A stretch of DNA of 64,000 nt. Origin: Gp6-AA40 sp035293405. Its GTDB lineage: Bacteria > Acidobacteriota > Vicinamibacteria > Vicinamibacterales > UBA2999. Both the position numbers and the translations under genes were made by a program. A model generated the notes under the pieces. It ran no database searches. It was not told the origin of the DNA and saw nothing but the letters and a program-made list of their open reading frames with translations. Position 1 is the first letter of the stretch. The number at the start of each line of letters is the position of its first letter. Below, one piece after another: positions 17,522 through 26,959 of the stretch. The stretch lies in contig DATDOE010000071.1 of NCBI GenBank assembly GCA_035293405.1, forward strand, positions 46,955 to 110,954, read 5' to 3'.

Positions 17522-17540
17522 TTTAGAGGTCATGACGTCC

Positions 17541-18131
17541 ATGTCACGCCTGAAGTATGCCGCGTTGAGTGCCGTCGTGCTGATGATCGCGTGCGACGCG
17601 AGGGCTGTAAAGGCGACGCAAATGGATCCATCGAAAACCACGTACGGAGAACGGAATCCCAACGCCCCGAATGAGCTGGCCGTGTTTGCGTTCCTGGTTG
17701 GAAAATGGCAGGGCACGGGAACAGTCAAACTCGAGAACGGCAAGGTCGCCGAGTTCCCCGTCACGTGGATCGGCCGCTATATCCTCGATGGCTATACGAT
17801 CGCCGATGAGGCGCACTCGTTCTTTCCGGATGGAAGCCCCGCTTTGGGCATCACTCTTCGCCAATACGACACCAATCGAAAGACGTGGATCGTCGAGTTC
17901 TTGAACGTCTCCAACTCATTCCTGCGCAGGCAGGTCAACGGCCGATCCGGATCGGTCACCGTGGACGGGCCGACTGTCACGGTCGCTTCGGGAGCGCCGG
18001 ACACGGCGATTCGGGAGCACTATCGCGTCGTTGATCGGGGCAACTGGGTGTATCGCCTGGATCAGTCCACCGATGGCGGACGCAGCTGGAACGAAGGGCA
18101 GGTCGAGATGACCTTTCGTCGATTGGAGTGA
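17541..18131 (+). CDS. Secreted or lipid-anchored DUF1579-like protein, likely TetR target
   Basis: 196 residues from the ATG at 17541, preferred because GAGGT at 17526-17530 is 10 nt upstream; the ATG at 17532 is almost on top of that site. A hydrophobic leader ends in MIACDARA, possibly a weak lipobox. The mature part begins ELAVFAFLVGKWQGTGTVKLENG and continues as an all-beta domain (FPDGSPALGITLRQYDTNRKTWIVEF), like DUF1579 and related lipocalin-type proteins that bind small hydrophobic ligands. It overlaps the next gene by 4 nt (GTGA), forming a two-gene unit controlled by the TetR operator. Function unknown. Confidence 0.75.
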   Translation: MSRLKYAALSAVVLMIACDARAVKATQMDPSKTTYGERNPNAPNELAVFAFLVGKWQGTGTVKLENGKVAEFPVTWIGRYILDGYTIADEAHSFFPDGSPALGITLRQYDTNRKTWIVEFLNVSNSFLRRQVNGRSGSVTVDGPTVTVASGAPDTAIREHYRVVDRGNWVYRLDQSTDGGRSWNEGQVEMTFRRLE

Positions 18132-19075
18132 CGGAGCCCGGGACCGTACTCGCGGCGACGTGGCACGACGGGGTGTTCGTCGTCACGGCGCACGGCCGCC
18201 ATCAGGAGCTCGCCGGTCAGCCAGTGAGAGCGCTGTCGCCAGATGGGCGTGGCGGCGCTCTCGCCATCGTCGGGGAACATTCGCTGTGTCGGCGTACTGC
18301 CGGCGGCGAGTGGAGCACGATCGCGACCAGCGAGTTTCAACTGGCGTGCTCCGTGGCGGTCGGCGACGAGATCTACGTCGGGACAGAGGATGCGCGCGTC
18401 CTGCGCATCAGCGCAGATGGCCACATCGAGCAACTCGCCGGCTTCGATGCCGTCGCGGGGCGAGACACCTGGTACGCGGGCTCCGCGGTCATAGACGGCC
18501 GTCGTGTCGGACCGCCGCTCGGGATTCGCTCGATGACCGCGACCGCGGACGATGCGGCGCTCCTCGCCAACGTTCACGTTGGCGGCATCCCGCGGTCAAC
18601 GGACGGCGGGAGGACCTGGCACCCCACCATCGAGATCGGCAGTGACGTGCACGAGGTGCGCGCCCACGCAACCGATCCGGATATCGTGATCGCCGCTGCC
18701 GCCATCGGGCTGTGTATCAGCCGGGATGGTGGAGCCACATGGACAGTCGAACGGGACGGCCTGCATGCATCGTACTGCTCTGCGGTGGCCTTGTCGGGCA
18801 ACGATATTCTCGTCGCCGCGTCTGCAGACCACTTCGCGACCCAGGGTGCAGTGTATCGGCGCTCGATCGACGGAGACGGACCCCTGGTGCGCGTCGGTGG
18901 CGGCCTTCCCGAATGGATCGACGGCATCGCCGACACGGGTTGCATTGCGACGCACGATTCGGCGATCGCCGTGGCCGACCATGCGAGCAACCTCTACGTA
19001 TCGGCTGACGGCGGGGCCACCTGGTCACGGCGCGCGAGTGGACTTCCAGCGACAAGCAGTGTGCTCATTGTGTGA
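18128..19075 (+). CDS. BNR/Asp-box beta-propeller protein
   Basis: 315 residues, GTG start overlapping the previous stop (GTGA). Three Asp-boxes of the S-x-D-x-G-x-T-W type are visible (STDGGRTWHP, SRDGGATWTV, SADGGATWSR), plus the opening VLAATWHDGVFVVTAHGRHQ. This indicates a sialidase/YCF48-type propeller without recognisable sialidase catalytic residues. There is no signal peptide, so it may act in the cytoplasm. Co-translation with the DUF1579-like gene puts it in the TetR-controlled unit. Function unknown. Confidence 0.8.
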   Translation: MTEPGTVLAATWHDGVFVVTAHGRHQELAGQPVRALSPDGRGGALAIVGEHSLCRRTAGGEWSTIATSEFQLACSVAVGDEIYVGTEDARVLRISADGHIEQLAGFDAVAGRDTWYAGSAVIDGRRVGPPLGIRSMTATADDAALLANVHVGGIPRSTDGGRTWHPTIEIGSDVHEVRAHATDPDIVIAAAAIGLCISRDGGATWTVERDGLHASYCSAVALSGNDILVAASADHFATQGAVYRRSIDGDGPLVRVGGGLPEWIDGIADTGCIATHDSAIAVADHASNLYVSADGGATWSRRASGLPATSSVLIV

Positions 19076-19147
19076 GCGACACTGCGGAGCCAAGCCGACC
19101 CGCCCGTCCCCTGGATCGATCGATCCGGCACTAGACTATAGGGCCTC

Positions 19148-19945
19148 ATGAAAACATCGTCGCTCGCTCGCTGGTTGGCCAGGCTTGGCGCTGTCGCCGT
19201 GTTGGTCCCGAGCTCGGCGTCTGCCGCCGACGTGCGCGTGATGATCTCGGCCGGTTTCTATGAGGCCTATGCCGAACTGGGCCCGGCGTTCGAGCGCGCG
19301 AGCGGCCACCGCCTGATCACGACGCGCGGTCCATCCATGGGCGACTCGCCGGAGGCGATTCCCACGCGCCTTGCGCGAGGCGAGACAGCGGACGTCGTGA
19401 TCCTGGATGGAGCAGCCGCCGACGAGCTCGCGAAGCGAGGAGTGTTACGCGCCGGCAGCAAGGTCGATCTCGCCCGGTCGCAGATCGGCATGGTGGTGCG
19501 TGCCGGAGTCGCGAAGCCGGATATCGGCAGCGTCGAGGCGTTCCGGAGGACGCTCCTGGCCGCGACGTCCATCGGCTACTCGGACAGCGCCAGCGGCACC
19601 TATCTATCGACCATGCTGTTCGCGAAGCTCGGTGTGGCGGACCAGGTGGCAGGCAAGAGTCGAAAGGTGCGCGGGCCACCGTCCGGCGAACCCGTCGCCG
19701 CAGTCGTTGCGCGTGGCGAGGTGGAGATCGGCTTTCAGCAGGTCAGCGAGCTGATACACGTCCCTGGCGTGACCTTCGTCGGGCCGATTCCTGCCGACCT
19801 CCAGCCCGGATTCTCCTTTGCCGGAGCGATCACCAGTGCCGCCCGGCAGCCAGACGCGGCCCTCGCGCTGCTCCGCTTCCTCGCCTCGCCCGATGTGGCC
19901 TCGACGATCGTGAAGGCAGGGCTGACGCCACCGGTGCGCCGCTAG
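19148..19945 (+). CDS. ModA-like extracellular solute-binding protein (orphan)
   Basis: 265 residues with a Sec signal (cleavage near ASAAD). It has a type-2 periplasmic-binding-protein pattern: VRVMISAGFYEAYAELGPAFERASGH, then ARGETADVVILDGAAADEL, YSDSASGTYLSTM and the end LRFLASPDVASTIVKAGLTPP. This is the molybdate-binding ModA layout, but the sequence suits a wider organic or oxyanion-binding subgroup. No permease or ATPase genes (modB, modC) are adjacent, so the partner must be elsewhere or it acts as a sensor. Convergent with the ankyrin gene at 19987. Confidence 0.82.
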   Translation: MKTSSLARWLARLGAVAVLVPSSASAADVRVMISAGFYEAYAELGPAFERASGHRLITTRGPSMGDSPEAIPTRLARGETADVVILDGAAADELAKRGVLRAGSKVDLARSQIGMVVRAGVAKPDIGSVEAFRRTLLAATSIGYSDSASGTYLSTMLFAKLGVADQVAGKSRKVRGPPSGEPVAAVVARGEVEIGFQQVSELIHVPGVTFVGPIPADLQPGFSFAGAITSAARQPDAALALLRFLASPDVASTIVKAGLTPPVRR

Positions 19946-19986
19946 CCCGCGCAGACCTCGCCGGCGGCTTATTGAGTTGTGTCGTG

Positions 19987-21669
19987 CTACTTCGCTTCGA
20001 GCCCGCCGGTGATCCCCTCGACCTGATAACCGATCGCCAGCTTCCGCATCTTGATGATCTGTGCCGGCGTCGCGAACTTCGGATCGACGTTCGCCTGCGC
20101 GCAGGTGAAGCCGCGCAGCGTGCACTCGGACGTGGTGTGCGTGATGCCGCGCTCCTTCATCAGCCTGAACATCAGCTTCACGGCGTCTTCATGGATGATG
20201 ACGGCGTTGTTCGGCACGAACGTGCCAACGCCGATCGCGTAGTCAACCGGCATCAGCGGCTCGACGCTGGCGCCGAACGCACCGTCGTTCTTCTTGCCGA
20301 GATCGTAGGCACTGAGATCGGCGCCCTTCTCGACGAGGTACTGGACAATCGCGGTGTCGCCCAGGTTGCCGGCGACCATGAGCGGCGTGATGCCGTAGTC
20401 GTCCGCCTGGTTCACGTCGTTGCCCAGCTCGACGAACAGCGTGACGACCTCGAGCCGCTCCGCCGGCGATCGCCCTTTACTGTAGCCCTGGATGAACCCG
20501 AGGCTCGCGGCCGCCGACAGCATCGTCTCGCCATCGCTGGAGATCACCTTCGGGTCGGCGCGGTAGGACAGCAGGAGCTTCGACAGATCGAGATCGCCGG
20601 AGAACGCCGCGCGCATCAACGACGTGGCGAAGACGATGCGCGGTGAGCCGGCGCGCATGCGGGCCCGCGGCGTGTTGTTGACCAGCGCGTTGGGATTGGC
20701 GCCGGCGTCGAGCAGCTTCTTGATCAGCGGCAGCGGATCCTGGGTCACCATCCACGGAAAGTTCGGCGCCGTCTCCATGTTGCGCCGATCGACCGCCCAG
20801 AAGAGCGGCGTGAAGCGCTGCGTGTCCGTGTTGTTGACGTCGGCCTTGTTGTCGACGAGATACGACGCGAGATCATAGTTGCCGTTGAAGATGGCGAGGC
20901 TGAGCGCGTTCTTGCCGTCGCCGGCCACGGCATTCACGTCAGCCCCGGCGGCCACGAGCAGCCGCGCGGATTCGAGGTCGTCCTCGCGCGCGGCGAGCAT
21001 CAGCGGCGTCAGCCAGCCGCTGGCAAATTCCTCGACCTTGCGACCGGTGTCACCGGCAACCGGCGTGCGGCCCTCGAAGCCGCGACCATTGGCGGCCGGG
21101 ACGAAGTTGGAGCGCGCCTTGACGTCGGCGCCCTGCTCGATCAGCAGCTTGGCCGCGTCCGGATGCCGTTCCGACACGGCCCACATCAGCGCCGTCGTGC
21201 CGCCCCACTTCTCCGTGTCGTTGACCTTACCGCCCGCTTCCAGCAGCACCTTCAGCGCGTCGGTCTTGCCGGTGCGCGCCGCCATCATCAGCGCGGTGTC
21301 GCCGGACTGGGTGAGCGGCTGGTTCGGATCGGCGCCGGCCTTGATCAGCTTGTCGAGCATCACCGCGTTGCCGTTCATCGCGGCGAGCTGCAGCGGACGG
21401 ACGCCGTCGCGGTTGGCCGCGGCGACGTTCGCGCCGGCGCGAATCAGCATGTCCGCCAGGCCGGCGTCATCGAGACGGACCGCCCAGTGCAGCGCCGTCG
21501 TTCCGTCGACCTGAGGCGCGTTGACGTTGGCCTTTCGCTGAATCAGCGCGCGGACGGCGCCGCTGTCGCGCTTCATGGTCGCGTCAGCGACCTCACTGCC
21601 CGCAGCCGCTGCCGCAGCCGCGGTCAACAGCAGCCATGCACAGGATCCAAGAACGTGTCGCATCAACAT
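19987..21669 (-). CDS. Secreted ankyrin-repeat protein (paralogue B)
   Basis: 560 residues; TAGGAG lies 7 nt upstream of the ATG at 21669. Sec signal (WLLLTAAAAAAAG) then at least nine ankyrin repeats (RKANVN, RAGANVAAAN, KAGADPNQP, EQGADVK, AAGADVN, DNKADVN, DAGANPN, ELGNDVN, EKGADLS). The C-terminal ~70 residues are not ankyrin; they contain Cys residues and close with ATPAQIIKMRKLAIGYQ. It is clearly related in order and repeat style to the protein at 10213-11805, and again sits beside DUF1552/DUF1592 genes. It is the last gene of a five-gene minus-strand cluster. Confidence 0.88.
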   Translation of the reverse strand: MLMRHVLGSCAWLLLTAAAAAAAGSEVADATMKRDSGAVRALIQRKANVNAPQVDGTTALHWAVRLDDAGLADMLIRAGANVAAANRDGVRPLQLAAMNGNAVMLDKLIKAGADPNQPLTQSGDTALMMAARTGKTDALKVLLEAGGKVNDTEKWGGTTALMWAVSERHPDAAKLLIEQGADVKARSNFVPAANGRGFEGRTPVAGDTGRKVEEFASGWLTPLMLAAREDDLESARLLVAAGADVNAVAGDGKNALSLAIFNGNYDLASYLVDNKADVNNTDTQRFTPLFWAVDRRNMETAPNFPWMVTQDPLPLIKKLLDAGANPNALVNNTPRARMRAGSPRIVFATSLMRAAFSGDLDLSKLLLSYRADPKVISSDGETMLSAAASLGFIQGYSKGRSPAERLEVVTLFVELGNDVNQADDYGITPLMVAGNLGDTAIVQYLVEKGADLSAYDLGKKNDGAFGASVEPLMPVDYAIGVGTFVPNNAVIIHEDAVKLMFRLMKERGITHTTSECTLRGFTCAQANVDPKFATPAQIIKMRKLAIGYQVEGITGGLEAK

Positions 21670-21679
21670 GTCGGGGCTC

Positions 21680-22390
21680 CTACGAGCGCTTCACATTCCG
21701 GAGGATGGAGGCAGCCGTCGCGTAGTTCTCGAGCGCGACGGTCTTCGCCTCGTTATCGACCATCACCTTGGTGGTCAGCGACGTCTTGCCTTCGCCCACA
21801 CCTTTCGCATTGAAGCGAATCTCGATCACCGTGAACTCGTAATCGGTCAGATTGCTCGCGGTCGGCTGCCACGCCGCGCTATGTGTGCCGAGACGTCGAT
21901 CGCTGGCAAGAATCACCCGTTCGCCGCCATCCGGCAGCGGCGCGCGGTACGCGTACTTGATCGCGTAGCCGGTGACGTCCGACGTCCACAGGTAGCCGAT
22001 CGTAGGGGCGCGACCAATCGCCTGCGCAAGGGCGGCCGTCGGACTGAGCGGTACTGCCGGGGCCCCGCCACGACCGCGGCCGCGCGCCCGGCCGGCGCGC
22101 CCGGCGGCTCCACCCGCGCGTGCACCGTCAGATCCGGCCGGTCCGGCGCCTCGCGGCACACCGTCAGCTCCGGCGCCTCGCGGCGCCGGTGGCGGCGGGT
22201 TCAGCGCGGCGACGAGCGGGGCCGCCTGTTCGGACGCCGACCAGCGCTGAATGCGGATCTTCACCGGGCCACCGGGGTCGGCGACGTTGGCCGATACGGC
22301 CGTGAAGATCGTCTCGCCGGTCTGCGCCGCCACGCCGGCAGTGGCGATCGCGAACGCCACGAGCGCCGCACACACGTTCACCGGCTTCAT
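21680..22390 (-). CDS. Secreted protein with Ala/Gly/Arg-rich linker, function unknown
   Basis: 236 residues. The ATG at 22390 overlaps the cytochrome gene's stop (ATGA). Signal peptide (residues 1-23, cleavage at VAAQTG), then a region with TIFTAVSANVADPGGPVKIRI, a low-complexity linker of Ala/Gly/Arg (about 80-125), and a beta-rich C-terminal half (KYAYRAPLPDGGERVILASD, YEFTVIEIRFNAKGVGEGKT). I do not recognise a named family. Its position between cytochrome c and ankyrin genes suggests it belongs to the same exported complex. Confidence 0.75.
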   Translation of the reverse strand: MKPVNVCAALVAFAIATAGVAAQTGETIFTAVSANVADPGGPVKIRIQRWSASEQAAPLVAALNPPPPAPRGAGADGVPRGAGPAGSDGARAGGAAGRAGRARGRGRGGAPAVPLSPTAALAQAIGRAPTIGYLWTSDVTGYAIKYAYRAPLPDGGERVILASDRRLGTHSAAWQPTASNLTDYEFTVIEIRFNAKGVGEGKTSLTTKVMVDNEAKTVALENYATAASILRNVKRS

Positions 22391-22956
22391 TGGTTCGGGT
22401 TCGTCCCTTTGGTTCTGCCCAGCCACTCGACCAGGCGCTCGAGCTCATCGTCGGCGAGCTTCGCGCCACGCTCGCGCATGTCGACGGTCACGACACGCCA
22501 CCGGTCGGGGCTGAACCGCGCGTCGTTGACGCGATCGAGGGCGTGGCACGACGAGCACGCGCGCTTCAACAGTTCCTCTGCCTCGGGATCGGTGAAGAAG
22601 GTCGTCACCTCCTGCACGATATAGGTGCGCGGGAACGGCTTGGTGCCAGGACCGAACTTGGTCACCAGCCAGTCGAGCAACAGCTCCCGGTCTCGCCCGA
22701 CGAGGCTGACCTTCTGATCCTGGTGTCTCGCGTCGATGTAGGCGCTCCAGCCCGCGCGGTCAAGGCTGTTGAACGCATAGTCGTCGATGCCGTGACAGGA
22801 CGAGCAGTTCTTGAAGATGACCTGCCGCACGGGCCCCTGGGGCGGAACCACCTGCGGGCGCGTCGGGCGTCCGCCGATTTGCGCCGCCACGGGGACGGTG
22901 GCGGCCGCCGCGACGGCAACCGCCCACAGTGCGATCGTTCCAGTGATCCACTTCAT
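22387..22956 (-). CDS. Periplasmic diheme cytochrome c
   Basis: 189 residues with a Sec signal (cleavage near PVAAQIG). Two haem c sites, both CSSCH (residues 51-55 and 134-138), each followed by a short helical domain; the first is preceded by VRQVIFKNCSSCHGIDDY. It resembles diheme domains of quinohaemoprotein amine dehydrogenase alpha-like and related proteins. It sits between the DUF1552 gene (10-bp gap) and the linker protein (ATGA overlap). With the CxxCH-bearing DUF1592 protein of the same cluster, this points to an electron-transfer role in the periplasm. Confidence 0.85.
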   Translation of the reverse strand: MKWITGTIALWAVAVAAAATVPVAAQIGGRPTRPQVVPPQGPVRQVIFKNCSSCHGIDDYAFNSLDRAGWSAYIDARHQDQKVSLVGRDRELLLDWLVTKFGPGTKPFPRTYIVQEVTTFFTDPEAEELLKRACSSCHALDRVNDARFSPDRWRVVTVDMRERGAKLADDELERLVEWLGRTKGTNPNQ

Positions 22957-22966
22957 CGATCAGGTC

Positions 22967-24355
22967 CTAGAGATTCGGCAGCGCTTCGACGACCGGGAGA
23001 CCGGCGCTCTGCGCCTCGACAAACAGATGTGGCAGCCGGCCGTTGCTGGTGCCCAGGCTCTCCTGCTCGATCCCGAACTTGTGCAGGACGCTGAGCAGCA
23101 TGTTCGAGGTGCGTTGCGTGTTGTCGGGGAACACGATGTGCCGGTTGCCCTTGAACGTGCCGTCGATGCCGCCGACGAGGATGACCGGCACCTTCTCGTG
23201 CGCATGGCGGTGCGAGTTGCCCATGTTGCTGCCCTTGTAGATCAGCACGTGGTCGAGCACCGTGCCGTCGCCGTCGGGAGTGTTCTTCAGCTTCTCGACG
23301 AAGTAGGCGAGGTTCTGCACGTGGTAACGATTCATCTTGGCGTAGTCAGCGACGTTCTCCGGCTTGTCGCCGTGGTGCGAGGAGCCGTGCCAGCCGCCGG
23401 TGGTGCCCGACTCGGGGAAACTGGTCCCGGTCAAATCGCGACCGAGCATGAACGTCGCCGATCGGGTGATGTCGCCCTGGAAGGCGAGCGCCATCAAGTC
23501 GTACATCAGCCGGAAGTGCGCGTGCTTGCTGTCGGGCAGGCCGAACGGCACATCGCTCTCCGGTTCCTTCACCGAGTTGTCCATCGAGATGCGGATGCGG
23601 CGCTCGAGCTCGCGGATGTTGTCGAGGTAGGTGTCGACGCGCGCCTTGTCGCCGTCGCCGAGATTGCGCTTGAAGGCGCCCAGCTCGCGCGTCACCGAGT
23701 CGAGGATGCTGGCGTTCTGCTTGCGCCCCTTCAGCCGTTCCTCCGGGCTGGTGCCGTCGCCGAACAGCCGCTCGAACACCACTCGGGGGTTCACCTGCGT
23801 CGGCAGCGGCTGCGTCGGTGACGACCACGAGATCGAATTCGTGTAGGCGCAGCTGTAGCCCCAGTTGCAGTTGCCGAAGTTTCCGGTGTCCTCGACGCCG
23901 AGCTGCATCGACGACAGGATCGAATCCTGCCCGTACTTCTGCGCGATCAGCTGATCGATGGTGACGCCGAGGAACGGGCTGACGGCGTTGCGCCGCGGCC
24001 GCGCGCCCGACAACAACACCGCCCCTCGCGCGTGATCACCGCCCGGCTCCTCGTCAGTCGCCATCGCCTCCGGCATGTCGAGGCCGGTGATGAGCGTCAC
24101 GTGACTGCGGAACGGTTCCAGCGGCTTGGTGATGAACGAGAAATCGAAGTCGCGGCCTTCCTTCGTCGGGCTCCAGTAGCCGGGCGACGCGCCGTGCGGG
24201 TGCCAGATGCCGACGAAGCGCCGCACCGGCGACGCCGCGGTCAGACGCAGCGGGGTGAACGCGGGCACCATCGCATCGAGCAGCGGCAGCGCCAGCGTGA
24301 CGCCCATGCCATGCAGGAAGGTCCGCCGCGGAATGTGCTTCTTGGTGAGAAACAT
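22967..24355 (-). CDS. DUF1552 secreted protein (paralogue B)
   Basis: 462 residues. Twin-arginine-like leader PRRTFLHGMGVTLALPLLDAMVP, then family motifs GIWHPHGASPGYWSP, LITGLDMPEA, GGDHARGAVLLSG, CNWGYSCAY, RVVFERLFG, LERRIRISMD and a C-terminal HRHAHEKVPVILVGG. It is equivalent to the protein at 6414-7763 but well diverged. Tightly packed with the DUF1592 gene (8-bp gap) and the cytochrome gene. Exported; enzymatic role not established. Confidence 0.88.
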   Translation of the reverse strand: MFLTKKHIPRRTFLHGMGVTLALPLLDAMVPAFTPLRLTAASPVRRFVGIWHPHGASPGYWSPTKEGRDFDFSFITKPLEPFRSHVTLITGLDMPEAMATDEEPGGDHARGAVLLSGARPRRNAVSPFLGVTIDQLIAQKYGQDSILSSMQLGVEDTGNFGNCNWGYSCAYTNSISWSSPTQPLPTQVNPRVVFERLFGDGTSPEERLKGRKQNASILDSVTRELGAFKRNLGDGDKARVDTYLDNIRELERRIRISMDNSVKEPESDVPFGLPDSKHAHFRLMYDLMALAFQGDITRSATFMLGRDLTGTSFPESGTTGGWHGSSHHGDKPENVADYAKMNRYHVQNLAYFVEKLKNTPDGDGTVLDHVLIYKGSNMGNSHRHAHEKVPVILVGGIDGTFKGNRHIVFPDNTQRTSNMLLSVLHKFGIEQESLGTSNGRLPHLFVEAQSAGLPVVEALPNL

Positions 24356-24363
24356 CGTCGCTC

Positions 24364-26844
24364 CTAGTTGGTATTGGTCACGCGTTCGTGCGCCTTGACG
24401 CGCATCTGAAACTGGGGACTCTTCACGACGCCGAGGACGATTGCCGAAAACCGGCTGTTGTCCTTCGACACGTCACGGACAATCGAGCGGATCGTCGGCA
24501 TGTCGGTATATTCCACGCCACGGCCGAGCCCGTAGGTCATCATCTTCTCGACCGTCATCGCCACGAACTGCGGCGAGTAGCGCATCAGCGCCTGACGCAG
24601 GCCGACCGGCCCGTTCACTTTCTGCCCGTCGTAGAGATCGACCGCGGCGTCGATCGGCGTGCCGCCCTCGCCGCCCTGCTTCAGCCGCCACTTCCCATCG
24701 GCGTCGAAGTTGTCGAGCGCGAACCCGATCGGGTCCATGATCTTGTGGCAGCCCGCACACGTCGGCGTGGCCCGATGCATCGTCATCTGCTCGCGCAGCG
24801 TCAGCACCTTCTTCGATCCAGCGGCGGTGTCCTCGAGCGCCGGCACGTTCGGCGGCGGCTCCGGTGGCGGCGTGCCGAGGATGTTCTCCAGCACCCACAC
24901 GCCGCGTTTCACCGGCGACGACCTGAAGTTCTGCGTCCAGGTCACCGAGAGAAAGCTGCCCTTGCCGAGGATCCCGCGGCGATAGTCGAGCGACGGTCCG
25001 AGTGTGACGCGCCGGAAGTGCGAGCCGTAGATGTTCGGGATGCCGTAGTGGCGCGCCAGCCGCTCGTTGACGAACGTGTAGTCCGCGTCCAGCAGATCGA
25101 CGACATTGCGATCCTCGCGGATGAGGCTCTCGAAGAACAGCTCCGTCTCACGCTGGAAGGCTTTGCGCAGCTCGTCGTCCCAGTCGGGATAGAACACGCC
25201 GTCCGGCGAGGTCGCCGGCAGGTTGCGCAGATAGAGCAACTGCTGGCCGAAGTTGGTCACCAACGAGGACGATTTCGGATCCGCGAGCATCCGCCGCACC
25301 TGCTGCTCGAGCACGCGTGGCGAGCTGAGGCGTCCCTGCGTCGCGACGGTGATCAGCTCGTCATCCGGGATGCTGCTCCACAGGAAGAACGAGAGCCGCG
25401 ACGCGAGATCGAGATCGGCGATGCGATACGGCTGCCCGGCCGCGACGCTCGCCGGTTCTTTCTCGGCGCGCACGAGGAAGTTGGGACTCGCGAGCACACG
25501 CCGCAGCGCCAGCTCGACGCCTTCGTCGAAGGTCCCGTCGGCGCGCCCCTGTTTGTAGAAGTCGATCAACGTGCCGACCTCCGCCTGGGTCACCGGCCGG
25601 CGATACGCGCGACGCGCGAGGCCGCTCAGAATCTGTCGCGCACATGTTGCCTCTTGCACGCCGGTTGCGGGACGACAACTGAACACTTTGCGACGGCTCT
25701 TGGAGTCCTCGGGACGCTGCGCGTTGAACGGACCTGAGATGCGCAGGAAGCCGATCGCCGGGTAGTACTGGAGCTGCGGGATGCTGTTGTTCTCGAGCGA
25801 CTTCCGGTCGTACTGCTTGATCATGTCGAGGCTGGGGCGGAAGTTGGTCGCCAGGAACGTGGCGCCGACTGTCCGCGCGCCGGCCTTGACCGGCACCGTG
25901 ACCTCGAGGATGCCGTCACCCTGATCCCCCGCCATCCCCTGACTCAGACCGATGCCCTGGTACTTGAACAGGTGCGCGCGCTCGCCGTCCACGATCAGCT
26001 CGAGCTGTTCGCCGGGAATGAAGCTGCCGATGCCGAAGTTCTGAATGGCGAACTTGTACTCGCCGTCGGCGGGGAAATCGTGGCGGGTCATCATGCCGCC
26101 GCGCGTCCCCAACGGCAGCCCTTCGATGTGCTGGTTCTGCGAGGTGTCACCGGGCGCCAGGTAGGTGGCTTCGACCGGAGTCTTCCAGAAGCCGACCGCC
26201 ATTCGCGCGACGCGCGCAGCCGCCGTCGAATACGACTCGAGCAGCGTCGGCGAGATGGTCAACGAGCCGGCGATATTGTCGAACCCGCGCGCAATGTCGT
26301 CAGGCGGCAGCAGGGTCGTGGCGTCGATGTCGAGGTCGAGGAGATCGCGAACCGCGTTCGCGTACTCGGTACGGTTCAACCGGTGCAGGACGACGGCGCC
26401 CGGACTGACCTTGGCGGCGTGGCGATCGAGCTCGCCTTCAAGCCAATCGCGCAACCCCTCGTATTCGCTCAGCGATGGACGCCGAACATCGGGCGGAGGC
26501 ATGACGCCGGCTCGGAGCTTTCGAACAACTTTTTCCCAGAGCTCGGCGTGCTCGCCGACGCGTGTGTAATCCAGATCCTGAAGCGACAGGTTCGCGGTCT
26601 TGACGCGCGCGCTGTGGCAGGTGACGCAGTAGCGATCGATGATCCCCTTCTGCTGCTCCGCTGTCGCCGTCGTGGTCGCGGGCGCAGACACCACTGTCGA
26701 CCGTCGGCTCACGGGTGCCGCCGGGGCGACGTTCGGCGGGCGGCTGGCGGGCGCCGCCTGGCCGTCGAGGCGAACGACGGACACGACCGACGAGGAGAAC
26801 AGCAGGACCGCGATGCCGAGCACGACCGACCGGGGGTTCGACAT
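24364..26844 (-). CDS. DUF1592 domain protein with two CxxCH haem motifs (paralogue B)
   Basis: 826 residues; AGGAGG lies 9 nt upstream of the ATG at 26844. Leader helix, Ala/Pro-rich spacer, CVTCH (73-77), then DUF1587-DUF1595-DUF1592-DUF1588-DUF1585 features: VLHRLNRTEYANAVRDLLDL, ARRAYRRPVT, LSFFLWSSIPDDEL, RHYGIPNIYGSHFRRV and CAGCHKIMDPIGFALDNFD (second haem site about 696-700). It is the first gene of the cluster 26844-19987, so the promoter should lie in 26845-27000, where an inverted repeat is found (26960-26981). Confidence 0.88.
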   Translation of the reverse strand: MSNPRSVVLGIAVLLFSSSVVSVVRLDGQAAPASRPPNVAPAAPVSRRSTVVSAPATTTATAEQQKGIIDRYCVTCHSARVKTANLSLQDLDYTRVGEHAELWEKVVRKLRAGVMPPPDVRRPSLSEYEGLRDWLEGELDRHAAKVSPGAVVLHRLNRTEYANAVRDLLDLDIDATTLLPPDDIARGFDNIAGSLTISPTLLESYSTAAARVARMAVGFWKTPVEATYLAPGDTSQNQHIEGLPLGTRGGMMTRHDFPADGEYKFAIQNFGIGSFIPGEQLELIVDGERAHLFKYQGIGLSQGMAGDQGDGILEVTVPVKAGARTVGATFLATNFRPSLDMIKQYDRKSLENNSIPQLQYYPAIGFLRISGPFNAQRPEDSKSRRKVFSCRPATGVQEATCARQILSGLARRAYRRPVTQAEVGTLIDFYKQGRADGTFDEGVELALRRVLASPNFLVRAEKEPASVAAGQPYRIADLDLASRLSFFLWSSIPDDELITVATQGRLSSPRVLEQQVRRMLADPKSSSLVTNFGQQLLYLRNLPATSPDGVFYPDWDDELRKAFQRETELFFESLIREDRNVVDLLDADYTFVNERLARHYGIPNIYGSHFRRVTLGPSLDYRRGILGKGSFLSVTWTQNFRSSPVKRGVWVLENILGTPPPEPPPNVPALEDTAAGSKKVLTLREQMTMHRATPTCAGCHKIMDPIGFALDNFDADGKWRLKQGGEGGTPIDAAVDLYDGQKVNGPVGLRQALMRYSPQFVAMTVEKMMTYGLGRGVEYTDMPTIRSIVRDVSKDNSRFSAIVLGVVKSPQFQMRVKAHERVTNTN

Positions 26845-26959
26845 CGAAAGAAGACCTCCTCATCCAGGAGCCTGGCGGGAGACGACACCTCACCCGCCGC
26901 CGTCCCGACAGGGACGGTAACGCAAGGTCGCACAACTGACTTGCCAGTTCAAGCGGGAT

